A DNA stretch of 64,000 bases from Planctomycetota bacterium (GTDB taxonomy: Bacteria; Planctomycetota; Phycisphaerae; Phycisphaerales; UBA1924): contig JAEYUO010000117.1 in assembly GCA_023432465.1 (NCBI GenBank), forward strand, positions 1 to 64,000. The letters run 5' to 3'. How positions within the stretch are numbered: the stretch's first letter is position 1; each line of letters starts with the position of its first letter. The notes below the pieces were generated by a model, which was given only the letters and a program-made list of their open reading frames with translations, had not been told where the DNA came from and did not search any database. This document shows positions 24,801 through 33,338 of this stretch, piece by piece. A program made the position numbers and the translations under genes.

Positions 24801-24972
24801 GCCCGTCCTTCTCGGAGGGCGGGCTGGCAACTCGGCCCGGTACGGATACCGGGCAGGGCACCCTGGCCTTGTTGGCCAGATCGCCCGTCACTTCCCGCCG
24901 CCCGGAAGCGGCCTGACCCGGCAGGGTCTGGCGTTCCTCGCAGCACGAGACGCCGGTTCGAGTTCACGGAGG
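24801..24972 (+). promoter_or_regulatory. Structured leader of flagellin 2 with GGA-loop hairpin
   Basis: Three stems occur in a row: a 10-bp stem with two G-T pairs (24801-24824), a perfect 7-bp stem whose loop is CGGA (24836-24842/24847-24853), and a perfect 6-bp stem (24862-24878). The ribosome site CACGGAGG at 24966-24973 contains GGA again. The pattern parallels the flagellin 1 and csrA leaders and suggests CsrA control. Confidence 0.6.
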
Positions 24973-24982
24973 GCACGTTCAC

Positions 24983-26500
24983 ATGAGCCGTATCAATACA
25001 AACATCCAGTCCCTGATTGCTCAGCGCGTTCTGGGCACCAACAACTTCGGCCTCGGCCAGTCGCTCGAGCGGCTGAGCACGGGCCTGCGGATCAACCGCG
25101 GCAAGGACGATCCGGCCGGGCTGATCGCATCGGAGAATCTCCGGTCCGAGAAGGCCTCGCTGGGCGCGGCGATCAGCAACGCCGAGCGTGCTGACCAGGT
25201 CGCGAACATCGCCGAGGGCGGTCTGCAGGAGATCTCCTCGCTGCTGATCGACCTGCAGGGCCTCGTGACCGCCGCCGCGAACGACGACGGTATCTCGACG
25301 CAGGAGAAGCAGGCGAACCAGTTGCAGATCGATTCGATCCTGCAGACGATCGACCGCATCTCGGGCGCGACTTCGTTCCAGGGCAAGAAGCTCCTGAACG
25401 GCAATCTCGACTACACCGCGACCGACGTCGATGGCGGCGTGGCGGACTTCCGCGTCAACGGCGCGAAGCTCGCGTACGGCAGCGAGCTTGAAGTGCAGGC
25501 GGTCATCACGACCTCCGCGCAGCAGGCCGGCCTGTTCCTCTCGCTCGGCGGCCCGCTGAACCTCAACGGCGGCACGAACTCGGCGTTCACCATCGAGATC
25601 ACCGGCTCGCTCGGCAGCCGCGAACTCTCGTTCGCATCGGGCACGTCGATCGACAACATGGTCGCCGCGATCAATACGTTCTCCGCCGTCACCGGCGTCA
25701 CCGCGACTGCTTCGGGCACCACGGGCATCCGCCTCGAGTCTCAGCAGTACGGCTCGAACGCGTTCGTCTCGACCCGCATTGTGAACGAGGCGGACATCCA
25801 GGGCACCGGCCTTGGCGTCTTCCAGCTCACCGGCAACAACTTCAACACCGCGAACTCCGGTTCGCGCGTGCAGTTCGACTCGACCGCCGCCAGCAACGGT
25901 GTGCGTGATGTTGGTCAGGACATCGTCGCGACGATCAACGGCATCGCCGCGACCGCGGACGGCCGTACCGCCCGCATCAACACGGACTTCCTCGACGTGC
26001 AGGTGACGTTCGATGCCACCACTGCCCAGCAGCGTGGCGACCTGTCGGTGTTCAAGATCAGCGGCGGCGGCGCCGACTTCCAGCTCGCCCCGAACGTTGA
26101 CATCGCCGGCAAGGTTGCCCTGGGCATCGCCGACGTGTCTACCCGCAAGCTGGGCAACTCTGACCTGGGCTACCTGTCGGACCTGGCTTCCGGCAAGTCG
26201 TTCAACGTCGTGAGCGGTGACCTGTCCAACGCTCAGAAGGTCGTCTCCGAGGCGATCGACTCCATCTCCGCGATCCGCGGCCGCCTGGGCGCGTTCCAGA
26301 AGAACACCGTCGGCGCCACGATCCGGAACCTGAGCATCTCGCTCGAGAACACCACGGCCGCTGAGTCCGTGATCCGCGACACCAACTTCGCGGCGGAGAC
26401 GGCTGCTCTGACCCGCAACCAGATCCTGGTCTCGGCCTCGACCAACATCCTGGCCCTGGCCAACAGCCAGCCGCAGTCGGCCCTCCAGCTGCTCGGCTAA
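24983..26500 (+). CDS. Flagellin 2
   Basis: This 505-residue filament subunit has the conserved N-terminus MSRINTNIQSLIAQRVLGTN...RLSTGLRINRGKDDPAGLI and C-terminus AESVIRDTNFAAETAALTRNQILVSAS in outline. It is a paralogue of flagellin 1 with a differing middle. Third-position GC is very high and uses a narrow codon set (AAC, CTC, GGC, ATC), suggesting high expression, more so than flagellin 1. It has its own terminator at 26545, candidate promoter and long leader, so it is probably an independent unit and may be the major subunit. Confidence 0.95.
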   Translation: MSRINTNIQSLIAQRVLGTNNFGLGQSLERLSTGLRINRGKDDPAGLIASENLRSEKASLGAAISNAERADQVANIAEGGLQEISSLLIDLQGLVTAAANDDGISTQEKQANQLQIDSILQTIDRISGATSFQGKKLLNGNLDYTATDVDGGVADFRVNGAKLAYGSELEVQAVITTSAQQAGLFLSLGGPLNLNGGTNSAFTIEITGSLGSRELSFASGTSIDNMVAAINTFSAVTGVTATASGTTGIRLESQQYGSNAFVSTRIVNEADIQGTGLGVFQLTGNNFNTANSGSRVQFDSTAASNGVRDVGQDIVATINGIAATADGRTARINTDFLDVQVTFDATTAQQRGDLSVFKISGGGADFQLAPNVDIAGKVALGIADVSTRKLGNSDLGYLSDLASGKSFNVVSGDLSNAQKVVSEAIDSISAIRGRLGAFQKNTVGATIRNLSISLENTTAAESVIRDTNFAAETAALTRNQILVSASTNILALANSQPQSALQLLG

Positions 26501-26544
26501 GCCTTGAGCCCCTTCGCGGGGCGAAGTATGTGACACCCTCCAAG

Positions 26545-26580
26545 GCCGCCCCGGTTCATCCCGGGGCGGCTTTCTTGTTT
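26545..26580 (+). terminator. Terminator of flagellin 2
   Basis: A perfect 10-bp stem (26545-26554/26561-26570) with a 6-base loop is followed by TTTCTTGTTT. It ends the flagellar block. Confidence 0.9.
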
Positions 26581-26604
26581 GATCGCCGGGCCATTGCGCC
26601 GCGA

Positions 26605-27687
26605 GTGGCCGATAGACATGGAGCTTTGAGCTCAACCGCGTCCAGCCAGAGTTCCCGCCGCGACCGCCGCCGCCGCGCGGCTTCTCGACCCGATGCCGCG
26701 CCGCTTCCGCCCGGGCTCTCACGGTCTGTGCGGGCGTTCCTGGTGTTCGCGCGGGTGGAGTGCGGCCTTGCGCCGAACTCACTGGAGGCCTATGAGCGCG
26801 ATCTGACCGATCTGATCACGGACCTAGCAGCGCGCGGGCGGGAATCGTTGGGCACGGTGCAGGCACGCGACCTGACCGATCACCTCGCGGGTTTACGCTC
26901 GGTGCGGAACCTCGCGGCGACATCGGTTATCCGCCACCTGGCGACAATCCGGGTCTTCTTTCGCTGGGCGGAGTCAACAACGGAGCTGCCGCGAGATGCG
27001 GATGGGAGGCCCATCAACCCCGCGGAGGCGCTTGATCGGCCCACGAAGTGGAAGAAGCTGCCCGGCGTGCTGACGCCTCGCCAGGTGCGGGACCTTCTCG
27101 CGGCGCCGCGGCCGGAATCAGAGACAGATGATGGGGGCGGGGGGGATGGACGTATCCCGCTTTATCTCCGGGACCGCGCCCTGCTGGAGTTGATGTACGC
27201 GTGCGGGCTGCGCGCGACCGAGGCGGCGAGTGTGACGGTTCGCGACTTCAACGACACGCTTGGCGTTGTGTTGGTGCAGGGGAAGGGGAATAAGCAGCGG
27301 CTTGTGCCGGTCGGGAAGCCGGCCCAGGAAGCGGTGAGGAAGTATCTTGCGGAGTGCCGGCCGCGGCTGACGGGGGTGACCGAGAGTGAGGAGGCAGCTC
27401 GGGGCGGGAAGCCGGGGAGGCTGCTGCTCTCACGCACTGGTCGGCCGCTGGAGCGCGTGGCGATCTGGCAGATCGTCCGGAGGAATGCGTTTGTCGCGAA
27501 GCTGCCGAACGTGCACCCGCACATGCTGCGGCACTCGTTCGCGACTCACCTGCTCATGGGCGGGGCGGACCTGCGCGTGGTGCAGGAGCTTCTGGGCCAT
27601 GCGGATGTGGGCACGACGCAGATTTACACGCACGTTGATTCGCGGAGGCTCCGGGCGGTCCACGGGCAGTTTCATCCGCGAAAGTAG
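26605..27687 (+). CDS. Tyrosine recombinase, XerC/XerD type
   Basis: A site-specific recombinase of about 360 residues. The N-terminal SAM-like core-binding domain (VRAFLVFARVECGLAPNSLEAYERDL...) is followed by the catalytic domain with Arg203 in CGLRATEA, the His306-x-x-Arg309 pair in HMLRHSFATH, a later His in LLGHADVGT and nucleophile Tyr341 in TQIYTHV. It most likely resolves chromosome dimers or serves as a Xer homologue; no integron or phage context is seen. The frame stays open upstream through the flagellin 2 terminator, so the start must lie downstream. GTG at 26605 is chosen, TTG at 26626 is possible. The N-terminus includes an Arg/Ser-rich extension of about 35 residues. Confidence 0.88.
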   Translation: MADRHGALSSTASSQSSRRDRRRRAASRPDAAPLPPGLSRSVRAFLVFARVECGLAPNSLEAYERDLTDLITDLAARGRESLGTVQARDLTDHLAGLRSVRNLAATSVIRHLATIRVFFRWAESTTELPRDADGRPINPAEALDRPTKWKKLPGVLTPRQVRDLLAAPRPESETDDGGGGDGRIPLYLRDRALLELMYACGLRATEAASVTVRDFNDTLGVVLVQGKGNKQRLVPVGKPAQEAVRKYLAECRPRLTGVTESEEAARGGKPGRLLLSRTGRPLERVAIWQIVRRNAFVAKLPNVHPHMLRHSFATHLLMGGADLRVVQELLGHADVGTTQIYTHVDSRRLRAVHGQFHPRK

Positions 27688-27688
27688 C

Positions 27689-28681
27689 TTAGATGAGGCG
27701 TTTGAAGCCGCTATCGACCGTGCTGCGACCGCCGACGAGCTTGCCCGCGGCGTTGAGCCGGGGACCGCTCTCGCGTGCGAGCGAAGAGGCGATCTCCGCC
27801 GCCTCATCGACGGCATCCTCGGCGGGGTGGGGCATGACCGGGGCATCCTCGCCCAGCGCTCTGTTGAGCGCGCCGACCGACTTGCCCACCGCGTTCCGCA
27901 CACCGGAGCGGTTGATGAGCGCCATCTCGCGCTCGGCGATCTCGTCGAGCTCGCTGACGCTGGTGATGATGATGCCGCGGGAGACCCCTGCGCGGAACCA
28001 GATGGCGATCATGGCGGCTGCGCCGGCGGCGAGCAGGGGGGCAACGACCCACTGTGCGAGCGTGCCCGCTGCGCCGACGCCGGTGGACGACCACACGCCG
28101 CTTCGGTGCGTCATGGATTCGTAGCTTGCGAAGACTCCCGCCATCGGGAGGGATGGGAGCACATCGCGGATCGGGAGTGACAACGCGGCCAGGACCATCG
28201 ACCAGACCGTTGCGGTCACAACCCGCTCGACGCCGGGCACGCTGCCACCCCCGGCGACCACTGTGCCGAGCAAGGTGAGAATGAGCAGGGCAAGGGCGGC
28301 AAGCCCCCCCACGCTGCACGCCAGGCCGCTCGCGCGGTTCAGGACGACGTCCCAGCCGGTGCTTGCGGTGTTGACTTCCGTGGCCTCGACCCGAGCCGCA
28401 GCGCGGCTTCGGACTCCGCCGACCGCTGCCTGAGCCGCGGCATCCGGGATCTCCACCACTCCGCCGGGTCCCTGGAGTTGTCCGGGCGTGCCGACGACGG
28501 TGAGTTCGCCCGACGGCGCTTCTCGGAGTTCGACCGTTCGCACATCGGTGTAGTGGACGAAGCCGAAGGTCAGGGCCTGGGTGACTCCGGCGATGATGAC
28601 GAGCATCGCGGCGAGGGTGACCCAGCTTCGAAGCTGACGGATCGCGCCGCTGACATGGGGCTTGGGCATCGGTGGGGGCAT
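27689..28681 (-). CDS. Multi-pass membrane protein of unknown function
   Basis: I do not recognise this 330-residue protein. An N-terminal hydrophobic helix (about residues 18-40) is followed by a soluble domain of about 75 residues, then three or four more hydrophobic segments (about 120-150, 165-185, 215-240) and a long charged C-terminal tail of about 80 residues. A cleavable signal is unlikely. The ATG at 28679-28681 has GGGAGG 8 bases upstream on the minus strand. It converges with the recombinase, the two stops being almost adjacent. Divergent from mqnC but with no obvious shared role. Confidence 0.75.
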   Translation of the reverse strand: MPPPMPKPHVSGAIRQLRSWVTLAAMLVIIAGVTQALTFGFVHYTDVRTVELREAPSGELTVVGTPGQLQGPGGVVEIPDAAAQAAVGGVRSRAAARVEATEVNTASTGWDVVLNRASGLACSVGGLAALALLILTLLGTVVAGGGSVPGVERVVTATVWSMVLAALSLPIRDVLPSLPMAGVFASYESMTHRSGVWSSTGVGAAGTLAQWVVAPLLAAGAAAMIAIWFRAGVSRGIIITSVSELDEIAEREMALINRSGVRNAVGKSVGALNRALGEDAPVMPHPAEDAVDEAAEIASSLARESGPRLNAAGKLVGGRSTVDSGFKRLI

Positions 28682-28903
28682 GAAAGCGACCTCCCGGGGA
28701 ATGGGGCGAATCGATACCCCCAATATCGGGTATGCGAATTGAGATCTGCACTCCAGTGGGGTTTTGCAGCACGCCAGAGGCGGTATGGTCGCTGTGGATT
28801 CGCACGGCGTGGTTCTCGGACGAAGTGATCGGGATTGCGAGTGGACTCTGTCCGGTCAGCTTTCAATGATTCCTGAAAACTGAATCAGGAGCAAGGGCGA
28901 GCA

Positions 28904-30361
28904 ATGAGCATCTATCACCAGCCGAGAGAGCATCCGAATCTCGCCGCGACGGACCCAGGCCTGATGGAGGCGGTCGCCGCGGGAGAAGCCCGGCTGACGC
29001 CTGAGCAGGGGCTGGGGCTTTTGTTGACGGCGGACCTTCAGAGCCTTGGTCGGCACGCGGACGCTCGCGCCCGGACGCTGCATGGCGACGATCTGCGGAC
29101 GTATGTCATCGACAGGAACATCAACTACACGAATGTCTGCTCGGCCAAGTGCACGTTCTGTGCGTTTCGGCGGGATGCGGATGATCACGATTCGTACACG
29201 CTCGAGCCCGAGGCGATCTATGACAAGGTGGCGGAGCTCGCGGCGATCGGCGGGACCCAGATCCTGATGCAGGGGGGGATGAACCCCGCGCTCCCGCTGG
29301 AGTGGTACATCAAGCTGCTGAAAGGGCTGAAGGAGCGATTCCCGAAGATTCACGTGCACGCGTTCAGCCCGCCGGAGTTCATCGAGTTCGTGCACTTCTT
29401 TGATCCGCCGGGAGAGACGCTGGAGGCGAAGCTGCGGTGGGTGATGGTGCGGCTTCGCGATGCGGGCCTCGACTCGGTGCCCGGCGGTGGGGGGGAGATC
29501 TTCTCGCATCATGTCCGGAGAAAGATCGGCCTGGGCAAGTGCGATGCCGACGCCTGGCTGACGACGATGTACGTCGCGCACACACTCGGGATGTTCACCA
29601 GCGCGACGATGATGTTCGGCCATATCGAGGGGTACGCCGACCGCGTGCACCACATGTGGCTTGTGCGGAAGTGGCAGGACCGGGCCCTGCGAGAGGCGGG
29701 CGAGCGGGGCGGGGACGGGCCGATCGGACATTACAAGGCGTTCATCGCGTGGCCGTTTCAGCGGGAGAACACGCCGCTGGGCCGCGTGCCGGACTTCGGC
29801 GCGCGTGAGGAGGACTTTGCATCGCCGGGCCGGATGACCGAGTTCCCCGGGGATGCTCTGGCGATGGAGAACGGCACGCTTGCCGGCGAGAACCGGCTGA
29901 GCAACGAGCAGGTGGTCGAACGGTTCCCATCGTTTGGCAGGCGTGTTCGGATGAGCAGCGCGACCGACTACCTGCGCACTCAGGCTTTCTCGCGGCTGTT
30001 CCTGGACAACATCTACTCGATCGGGGCCTCATGGGTGACGATGGGGCCGCACATCGGACAAGTGGCGCTGGCGTATGGCGCAAACGACATGGGCAGCGTC
30101 ATGATGGAGGAGAACGTGGTCTCCAGCGCGGGCACGACGTACTGCCTCGATGAGGCGGTGCTGTGCCGGCTGATTCGCGATGCGGGGTTCACGCCGGCGC
30201 AGCGCAACAACACCTATGACATCATCCGTGTGCACGGAGCCACGCCCGATGCGCCGGACCTGCGGGTCAAGGACTGGTCGCATCACCGCGCACGGCGCAT
30301 GCATCAGGAAGCGCCGCGCGAGCCCCGGCCCGCGTCCATCACGGTGAGCGTTTCCCGCTGA
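28904..30361 (+). CDS. mqnC: Cyclic dehypoxanthinyl futalosine synthase MqnC
   Basis: This radical SAM enzyme of the futalosine route to menaquinone converts dehypoxanthinyl futalosine to its cyclic form. The [4Fe-4S] motif is Cys79-x3-Cys83-x2-Cys86 in NYTNVCSAKCTFCAFRRD, with GGMNPALPLEWY and GGGGEIFSHHVR downstream as in MqnC/MqnE proteins. At 485 residues it is longer than common MqnC (about 370-400), owing to an internal stretch near residues 260-345. The MqnC rather than MqnE call is based on the VIDRNINYTNVCSAKC form. A 6-bp hairpin (28871-28890) overlaps the leader just before the ribosome site. The last 58 bases overlap dedA on the opposite strand. Confidence 0.88.
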   Translation: MSIYHQPREHPNLAATDPGLMEAVAAGEARLTPEQGLGLLLTADLQSLGRHADARARTLHGDDLRTYVIDRNINYTNVCSAKCTFCAFRRDADDHDSYTLEPEAIYDKVAELAAIGGTQILMQGGMNPALPLEWYIKLLKGLKERFPKIHVHAFSPPEFIEFVHFFDPPGETLEAKLRWVMVRLRDAGLDSVPGGGGEIFSHHVRRKIGLGKCDADAWLTTMYVAHTLGMFTSATMMFGHIEGYADRVHHMWLVRKWQDRALREAGERGGDGPIGHYKAFIAWPFQRENTPLGRVPDFGAREEDFASPGRMTEFPGDALAMENGTLAGENRLSNEQVVERFPSFGRRVRMSSATDYLRTQAFSRLFLDNIYSIGASWVTMGPHIGQVALAYGANDMGSVMMEENVVSSAGTTYCLDEAVLCRLIRDAGFTPAQRNNTYDIIRVHGATPDAPDLRVKDWSHHRARRMHQEAPREPRPASITVSVSR

Positions 30362-30957
30362 GCGTCGGCGAGGTCTGCGGATGTCTCTGCGACCATCTTG
30401 GCTCGGCGCGCCAGCCAGAATCGCCGCACCGACCAGCCGAGGAAGCCGAGTCCCATCAGGCAGAGGATCACCTCGATCTCGTGCTCGCTCACTTCTGTGA
30501 AGAGTCGGCTCGCGGCGTGACCCGCGAAGTATCCGATCAGCCCGATGATCAGTGACCAGGCGGCTGCACCGATCAGGTTGTAGACGAAGAACCGTCGTTG
30601 CGGGTAGCCCGCCATGCCAAGCACGATGGGCGTCAGGAAGCGGACCCCGGGCACAAATCGGAACGCGAGAAGCAGCCATCGCTCGTGGATCGCGACCTGC
30701 ATGAGGATCCACTTTGCCCGAGGCTGCCACTTGGGGGAGCGGTCCAGGATCAACCGGCCCTTGAGCCGTCCGAAGATAAAGCCCACCTGGTCTCCGAGCA
30801 TTGCGCCCAGCCAGGCGAGCAACAGCACCAGCGGCAGGGAGAGATAGCCGCGGTGCGCGAAGTAGCCTGCGAGCAGCAGCACCCCCTCCCCTTCCAGACA
30901 GGTGCCGATGAAGACGGCCAGGTAGCCATACTGCTGGATGATCTGTTCGAGTGTCAT
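30304..30957 (-). CDS. DedA-family membrane protein
   Basis: This 217-residue inner-membrane protein belongs to the DedA/VTT family, whose members are linked to lipid scrambling and envelope homeostasis. Features: N-terminal helices with FIGTCLEGEGVLLLAGYFAHRG, the LGDQVGFIFGRLKG loop and the conserved FRFVPGVRFLTPIVLGMAGYPQRRFFVYNLIGA-type block around residue 100. Four to five membrane segments are expected. The C-terminal coding end overlaps mqnC by 58 bases in convergent orientation, and its start overlaps the upstream lipoprotein stop by four bases, so those two genes form an operon. Confidence 0.88.
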   Translation of the reverse strand: MTLEQIIQQYGYLAVFIGTCLEGEGVLLLAGYFAHRGYLSLPLVLLLAWLGAMLGDQVGFIFGRLKGRLILDRSPKWQPRAKWILMQVAIHERWLLLAFRFVPGVRFLTPIVLGMAGYPQRRFFVYNLIGAAAWSLIIGLIGYFAGHAASRLFTEVSEHEIEVILCLMGLGFLGWSVRRFWLARRAKMVAETSADLADAQRETLTVMDAGRGSRGAS

Positions 30958-31433
30958 CGGGTGGGCTGGTCATCCTCGCCCGCGAGCTTGATCTGGATTC
31001 GCCCATCCGAGTCGCTTGCGGGCGGAACCTCAGGGGTTATCCACTCGCGCGTCTTGAGACTCAGCTGCGCAGGCCCGAACACCACCGGCGCGCGGCCGGT
31101 TGCCCAGACCACGATCCGGAACTCGCGTTCGTCGAGGACGGTCACGGTGACGAGTCCGGTGTGATCCGTCGTGCCAGCGGAAGAAGACGGCCCGGTCTGG
31201 CCCAGGATGGATGCGGCGGAGAAGGAGTGATCCCTCGAGGTTGTCTCCGCAGCGACCGCCGCGCCTTCGATTGGTCGGTGTGTGGCGTGGTCGCGGACGA
31301 GCACCCGGACCTGGACCGGAGAGCCTCCGGGGGAACGAAAGATCCCGCTTTCTGCGGTGCATCCCGAGATGCACGCGGCCACGCCGGCGAGGGCCAGGAG
31401 GAGCAGGAGCGAGGTTGGTGTGGGGATCGCCAT
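30954..31433 (-). CDS. Lipoprotein with Ig/transthyretin-like domain
   Basis: The 159-residue precursor has a type II signal ending in the lipobox ISGC, with the Cys at residue 25, so the mature protein is lipid-anchored. Residues about 40-125 (VQVRVLVRDHATHRPIEGAAVAAET...GLVTVTVLDEREFRIVVWATG in outline) resemble a carboxypeptidase-regulatory or transthyretin-like beta sandwich. The binding role is unknown. It is the first gene of a two-gene unit with dedA (four-base overlap), suggesting an envelope function. Confidence 0.75.
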   Translation of the reverse strand: MAIPTPTSLLLLLALAGVAACISGCTAESGIFRSPGGSPVQVRVLVRDHATHRPIEGAAVAAETTSRDHSFSAASILGQTGPSSSAGTTDHTGLVTVTVLDEREFRIVVWATGRAPVVFGPAQLSLKTREWITPEVPPASDSDGRIQIKLAGEDDQPTR

Positions 31434-31543
31434 GAGGAGCCTGAGGGCCTAACATCCCGCCCGCTTTGCCGCCGCGGTCCGTCCGTGGCGTCTTGAGCGG
31501 GCCGTGACGAGACCTACACGATACCCGGATCAGGACCTCGACG

Positions 31544-32104
31544 ATGAAGGCCATTGACTGTCGACAAGGCTACGGCGTGAAGATGGACGGCAAGCTGTGC
31601 GTCATCTCCGGCTATGAGTTTCGGAACCCCGGCAACCTCCGTTCGTTCGTCAACTTGAAGTTCAAGAACGTGAAGGATGGCGGGCAGTTCGAGCGCCGTT
31701 TTCAGCCGAGTGAAGACATCGAGGTGGTGGACCTTGATCGGCGCGAGATGGAGTACCTGTACTCCGACAGCCATGGCGCGACGTTCATGGACACCGAGAC
31801 CTTCGATCAGGTGGTCATTCCGGCGGACGTGCTGGGCGATGCTTTGCTTTATCTGCGGCCCAATGGCATGACGATAGTGCTGAGCCATGACGGCAATCCG
31901 ATCACGATCGAACTGCCGGCATCGGTGGATCTCAAGATTACCGAGTGCCCGCCGGGCATCAAGGGCGCGACGGTCACGAATCAGCTCAAGGATGCGGTCT
32001 GCGAGACCGGGCTGAAGACGCGCGTTCCCGGCTTCATCGAGCAGGGCGAGACGATCCGCGTCAGCACGGCTGACGGTTCGTACCAGTCTCGCGCGAAGGA
32101 GTGA
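31544..32104 (+). CDS. efp: Elongation factor P
   Basis: This 186-residue factor relieves ribosome stalling at proline runs. All three beta domains are recognisable, ending GFIEQGETIRVSTADGSY. The tip loop that reaches the peptidyl-transferase centre reads RNPGNLRSF, so Asn31 occupies the place of the Lys (E. coli Lys34) or Arg that is modified in well-studied EF-Ps. No lysylation or rhamnosylation at that residue is possible. It may work unmodified or belong to a variant subfamily. It is transcribed alone and converges with aroK. Confidence 0.93.
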   Translation: MKAIDCRQGYGVKMDGKLCVISGYEFRNPGNLRSFVNLKFKNVKDGGQFERRFQPSEDIEVVDLDRREMEYLYSDSHGATFMDTETFDQVVIPADVLGDALLYLRPNGMTIVLSHDGNPITIELPASVDLKITECPPGIKGATVTNQLKDAVCETGLKTRVPGFIEQGETIRVSTADGSYQSRAKE

Positions 32105-32136
32105 GCCTGGCGTGCGCTCCTGAGCGCAGCGCTGGA

Positions 32137-32679
32137 TCAGGCGGTGAAGAGCTCCACGATCTGGCCGGCCAAGTCATCGGCCGTGCGTGTTCCGACTTCG
32201 ATCACGTGTGTCGCCACGCGCTGGTAGAGGGCGTCGCGTGCATGGAAGATCTGCTCGATTTCGTCAAGCGTTCCCGCATCGGTGAGCGAGGGACGGGTGG
32301 TAATGTCGGTCGCGGCCAGTCGCGCCCGCAGAATCGCCGGGCTCGCCCGCAGGTAGATGATGACCGCCTGACCGCCATCGCGAGCGAGCCTGAGCATCCG
32401 CTCCGCTCCGGGCGCGGTAGGCGTTCCGCCTCCGAGCGCGTGGACCACGCCGGTGCCTGAGAGAAGACCGGGAAGCTGCATGGCCTCGGTGTTTCGGAAG
32501 GCCTGCTCGCCGTGCTGTTTGAAGGCCTCCCCCGCCGTCCTGGCGCCGAGCAGGAGCGCTGTGTCGTCGTCAAGGTCCGCGAAGGGCCTCCCGAGCATCT
32601 GCGCCACACGACGGCCGAGCGTGGACTTTCCGCTGCCGCGCAGGCCAATGAGTATCAAGTTCGTGCCGGGCACGTTCAT
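32137..32679 (-). CDS. aroK: Shikimate kinase
   Basis: This 180-residue enzyme phosphorylates shikimate on the chorismate pathway. The P-loop GLRGSGKST (residues 12-20), the DLDDD metal/shikimate site, and HALGGGTPT match the family. The lid region carries TRPSL. It overlaps trpF by four bases, so a two-gene aromatic amino-acid unit (trpF-aroK) is likely. It converges with efp. Confidence 0.92.
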   Translation of the reverse strand: MNVPGTNLILIGLRGSGKSTLGRRVAQMLGRPFADLDDDTALLLGARTAGEAFKQHGEQAFRNTEAMQLPGLLSGTGVVHALGGGTPTAPGAERMLRLARDGGQAVIIYLRASPAILRARLAATDITTRPSLTDAGTLDEIEQIFHARDALYQRVATHVIEVGTRTADDLAGQIVELFTA

Positions 32680-33317
32680 GCGTCCAGTTCCGCATCCGCC
32701 CTCCGCACCGCCCGACAGAACGCCTCGATCATGTCAAGGTCCTTCACTCCGGGGGAACTCTCCACTCCGCTTGAGACATCCACCGCGAAGGGCCGCACGA
32801 CCCGGATCGCCTCACCCACGTTCTCCGGGTTCAGCCCTCCGGCCAGGATCAGCGGTTTGCTCAGACGCTCGCGTGCCGCGGCGAGCTTTGTCCAGTCGAA
32901 GCTCGTTCCCTGGCCGCCCGCCGAGCCATCGACGAGGATGGCATCGACTTCATCGATGCGGTCCCATCGCTCGAGGTCATCGGCGATCGTCGTAGGGTCG
33001 AACCGAACGGCCTTGATGACGTTTGGTCCACACTGCTTGACGAGGTCTTCGGGTTCGTGGCCGTGAAGCTGGGACATGTCTGTCGGGCACTCTTCTTCGA
33101 TCATCATAAAGCGGTCGATATCCGCATTCACAAAGAGCCCGACGCTTGAGACAAACGGCGGGAGCATCCCGACGAGTTGCCACGCCTCATCGGGCTCGAT
33201 GTATCGGGGGCTCTGGGGGTAGAAGACCAGTCCGATGGCGTCGGCCCCGGCATCCGCCGCGGCGAAGGCCGACTCTTCATCGCGAACTCCGCAGATTTTG
33301 ATCCGTGTTCGTGCCAT
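32676..33317 (-). CDS. trpF: Phosphoribosylanthranilate isomerase
   Basis: This 213-residue TIM-barrel enzyme of tryptophan synthesis catalyses the Amadori rearrangement. The catalytic Cys is in KICGVRDEES, and the Asp in AVDVSSGVESSPGVKD, with LAGGLNPENV before it for phosphate binding. A TATCGT hexamer lies 5 bases before its ATG on the minus strand with no ribosome site, the same layout as other leaderless candidates. It is the first gene of the trpF-aroK unit. No other trp genes are nearby. Confidence 0.93.
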   Translation of the reverse strand: MARTRIKICGVRDEESAFAAADAGADAIGLVFYPQSPRYIEPDEAWQLVGMLPPFVSSVGLFVNADIDRFMMIEEECPTDMSQLHGHEPEDLVKQCGPNVIKAVRFDPTTIADDLERWDRIDEVDAILVDGSAGGQGTSFDWTKLAAARERLSKPLILAGGLNPENVGEAIRVVRPFAVDVSSGVESSPGVKDLDMIEAFCRAVRRADAELDA

Positions 33318-33322
33318 GGCGC

Positions 33323-33328
33323 ACGATA
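33323..33328 (-). promoter_or_regulatory. -10 hexamer of trpF, leaderless type
   Basis: On the minus strand TATCGT is followed by 5 bases and then ATG. Confidence 0.4.
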
Positions 33329-33338
33329 GGTGCGAGTG

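Larger units (their letters stand above)
24639..24982. other. Intergenic region between the flagellins
   Basis: The 344 bases hold the flagellin 1 terminator (24682-24716), a candidate flagellar promoter (24763-24789) and a highly folded leader for flagellin 2 (24801-24972). No gene is seen. Confidence 0.7.
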
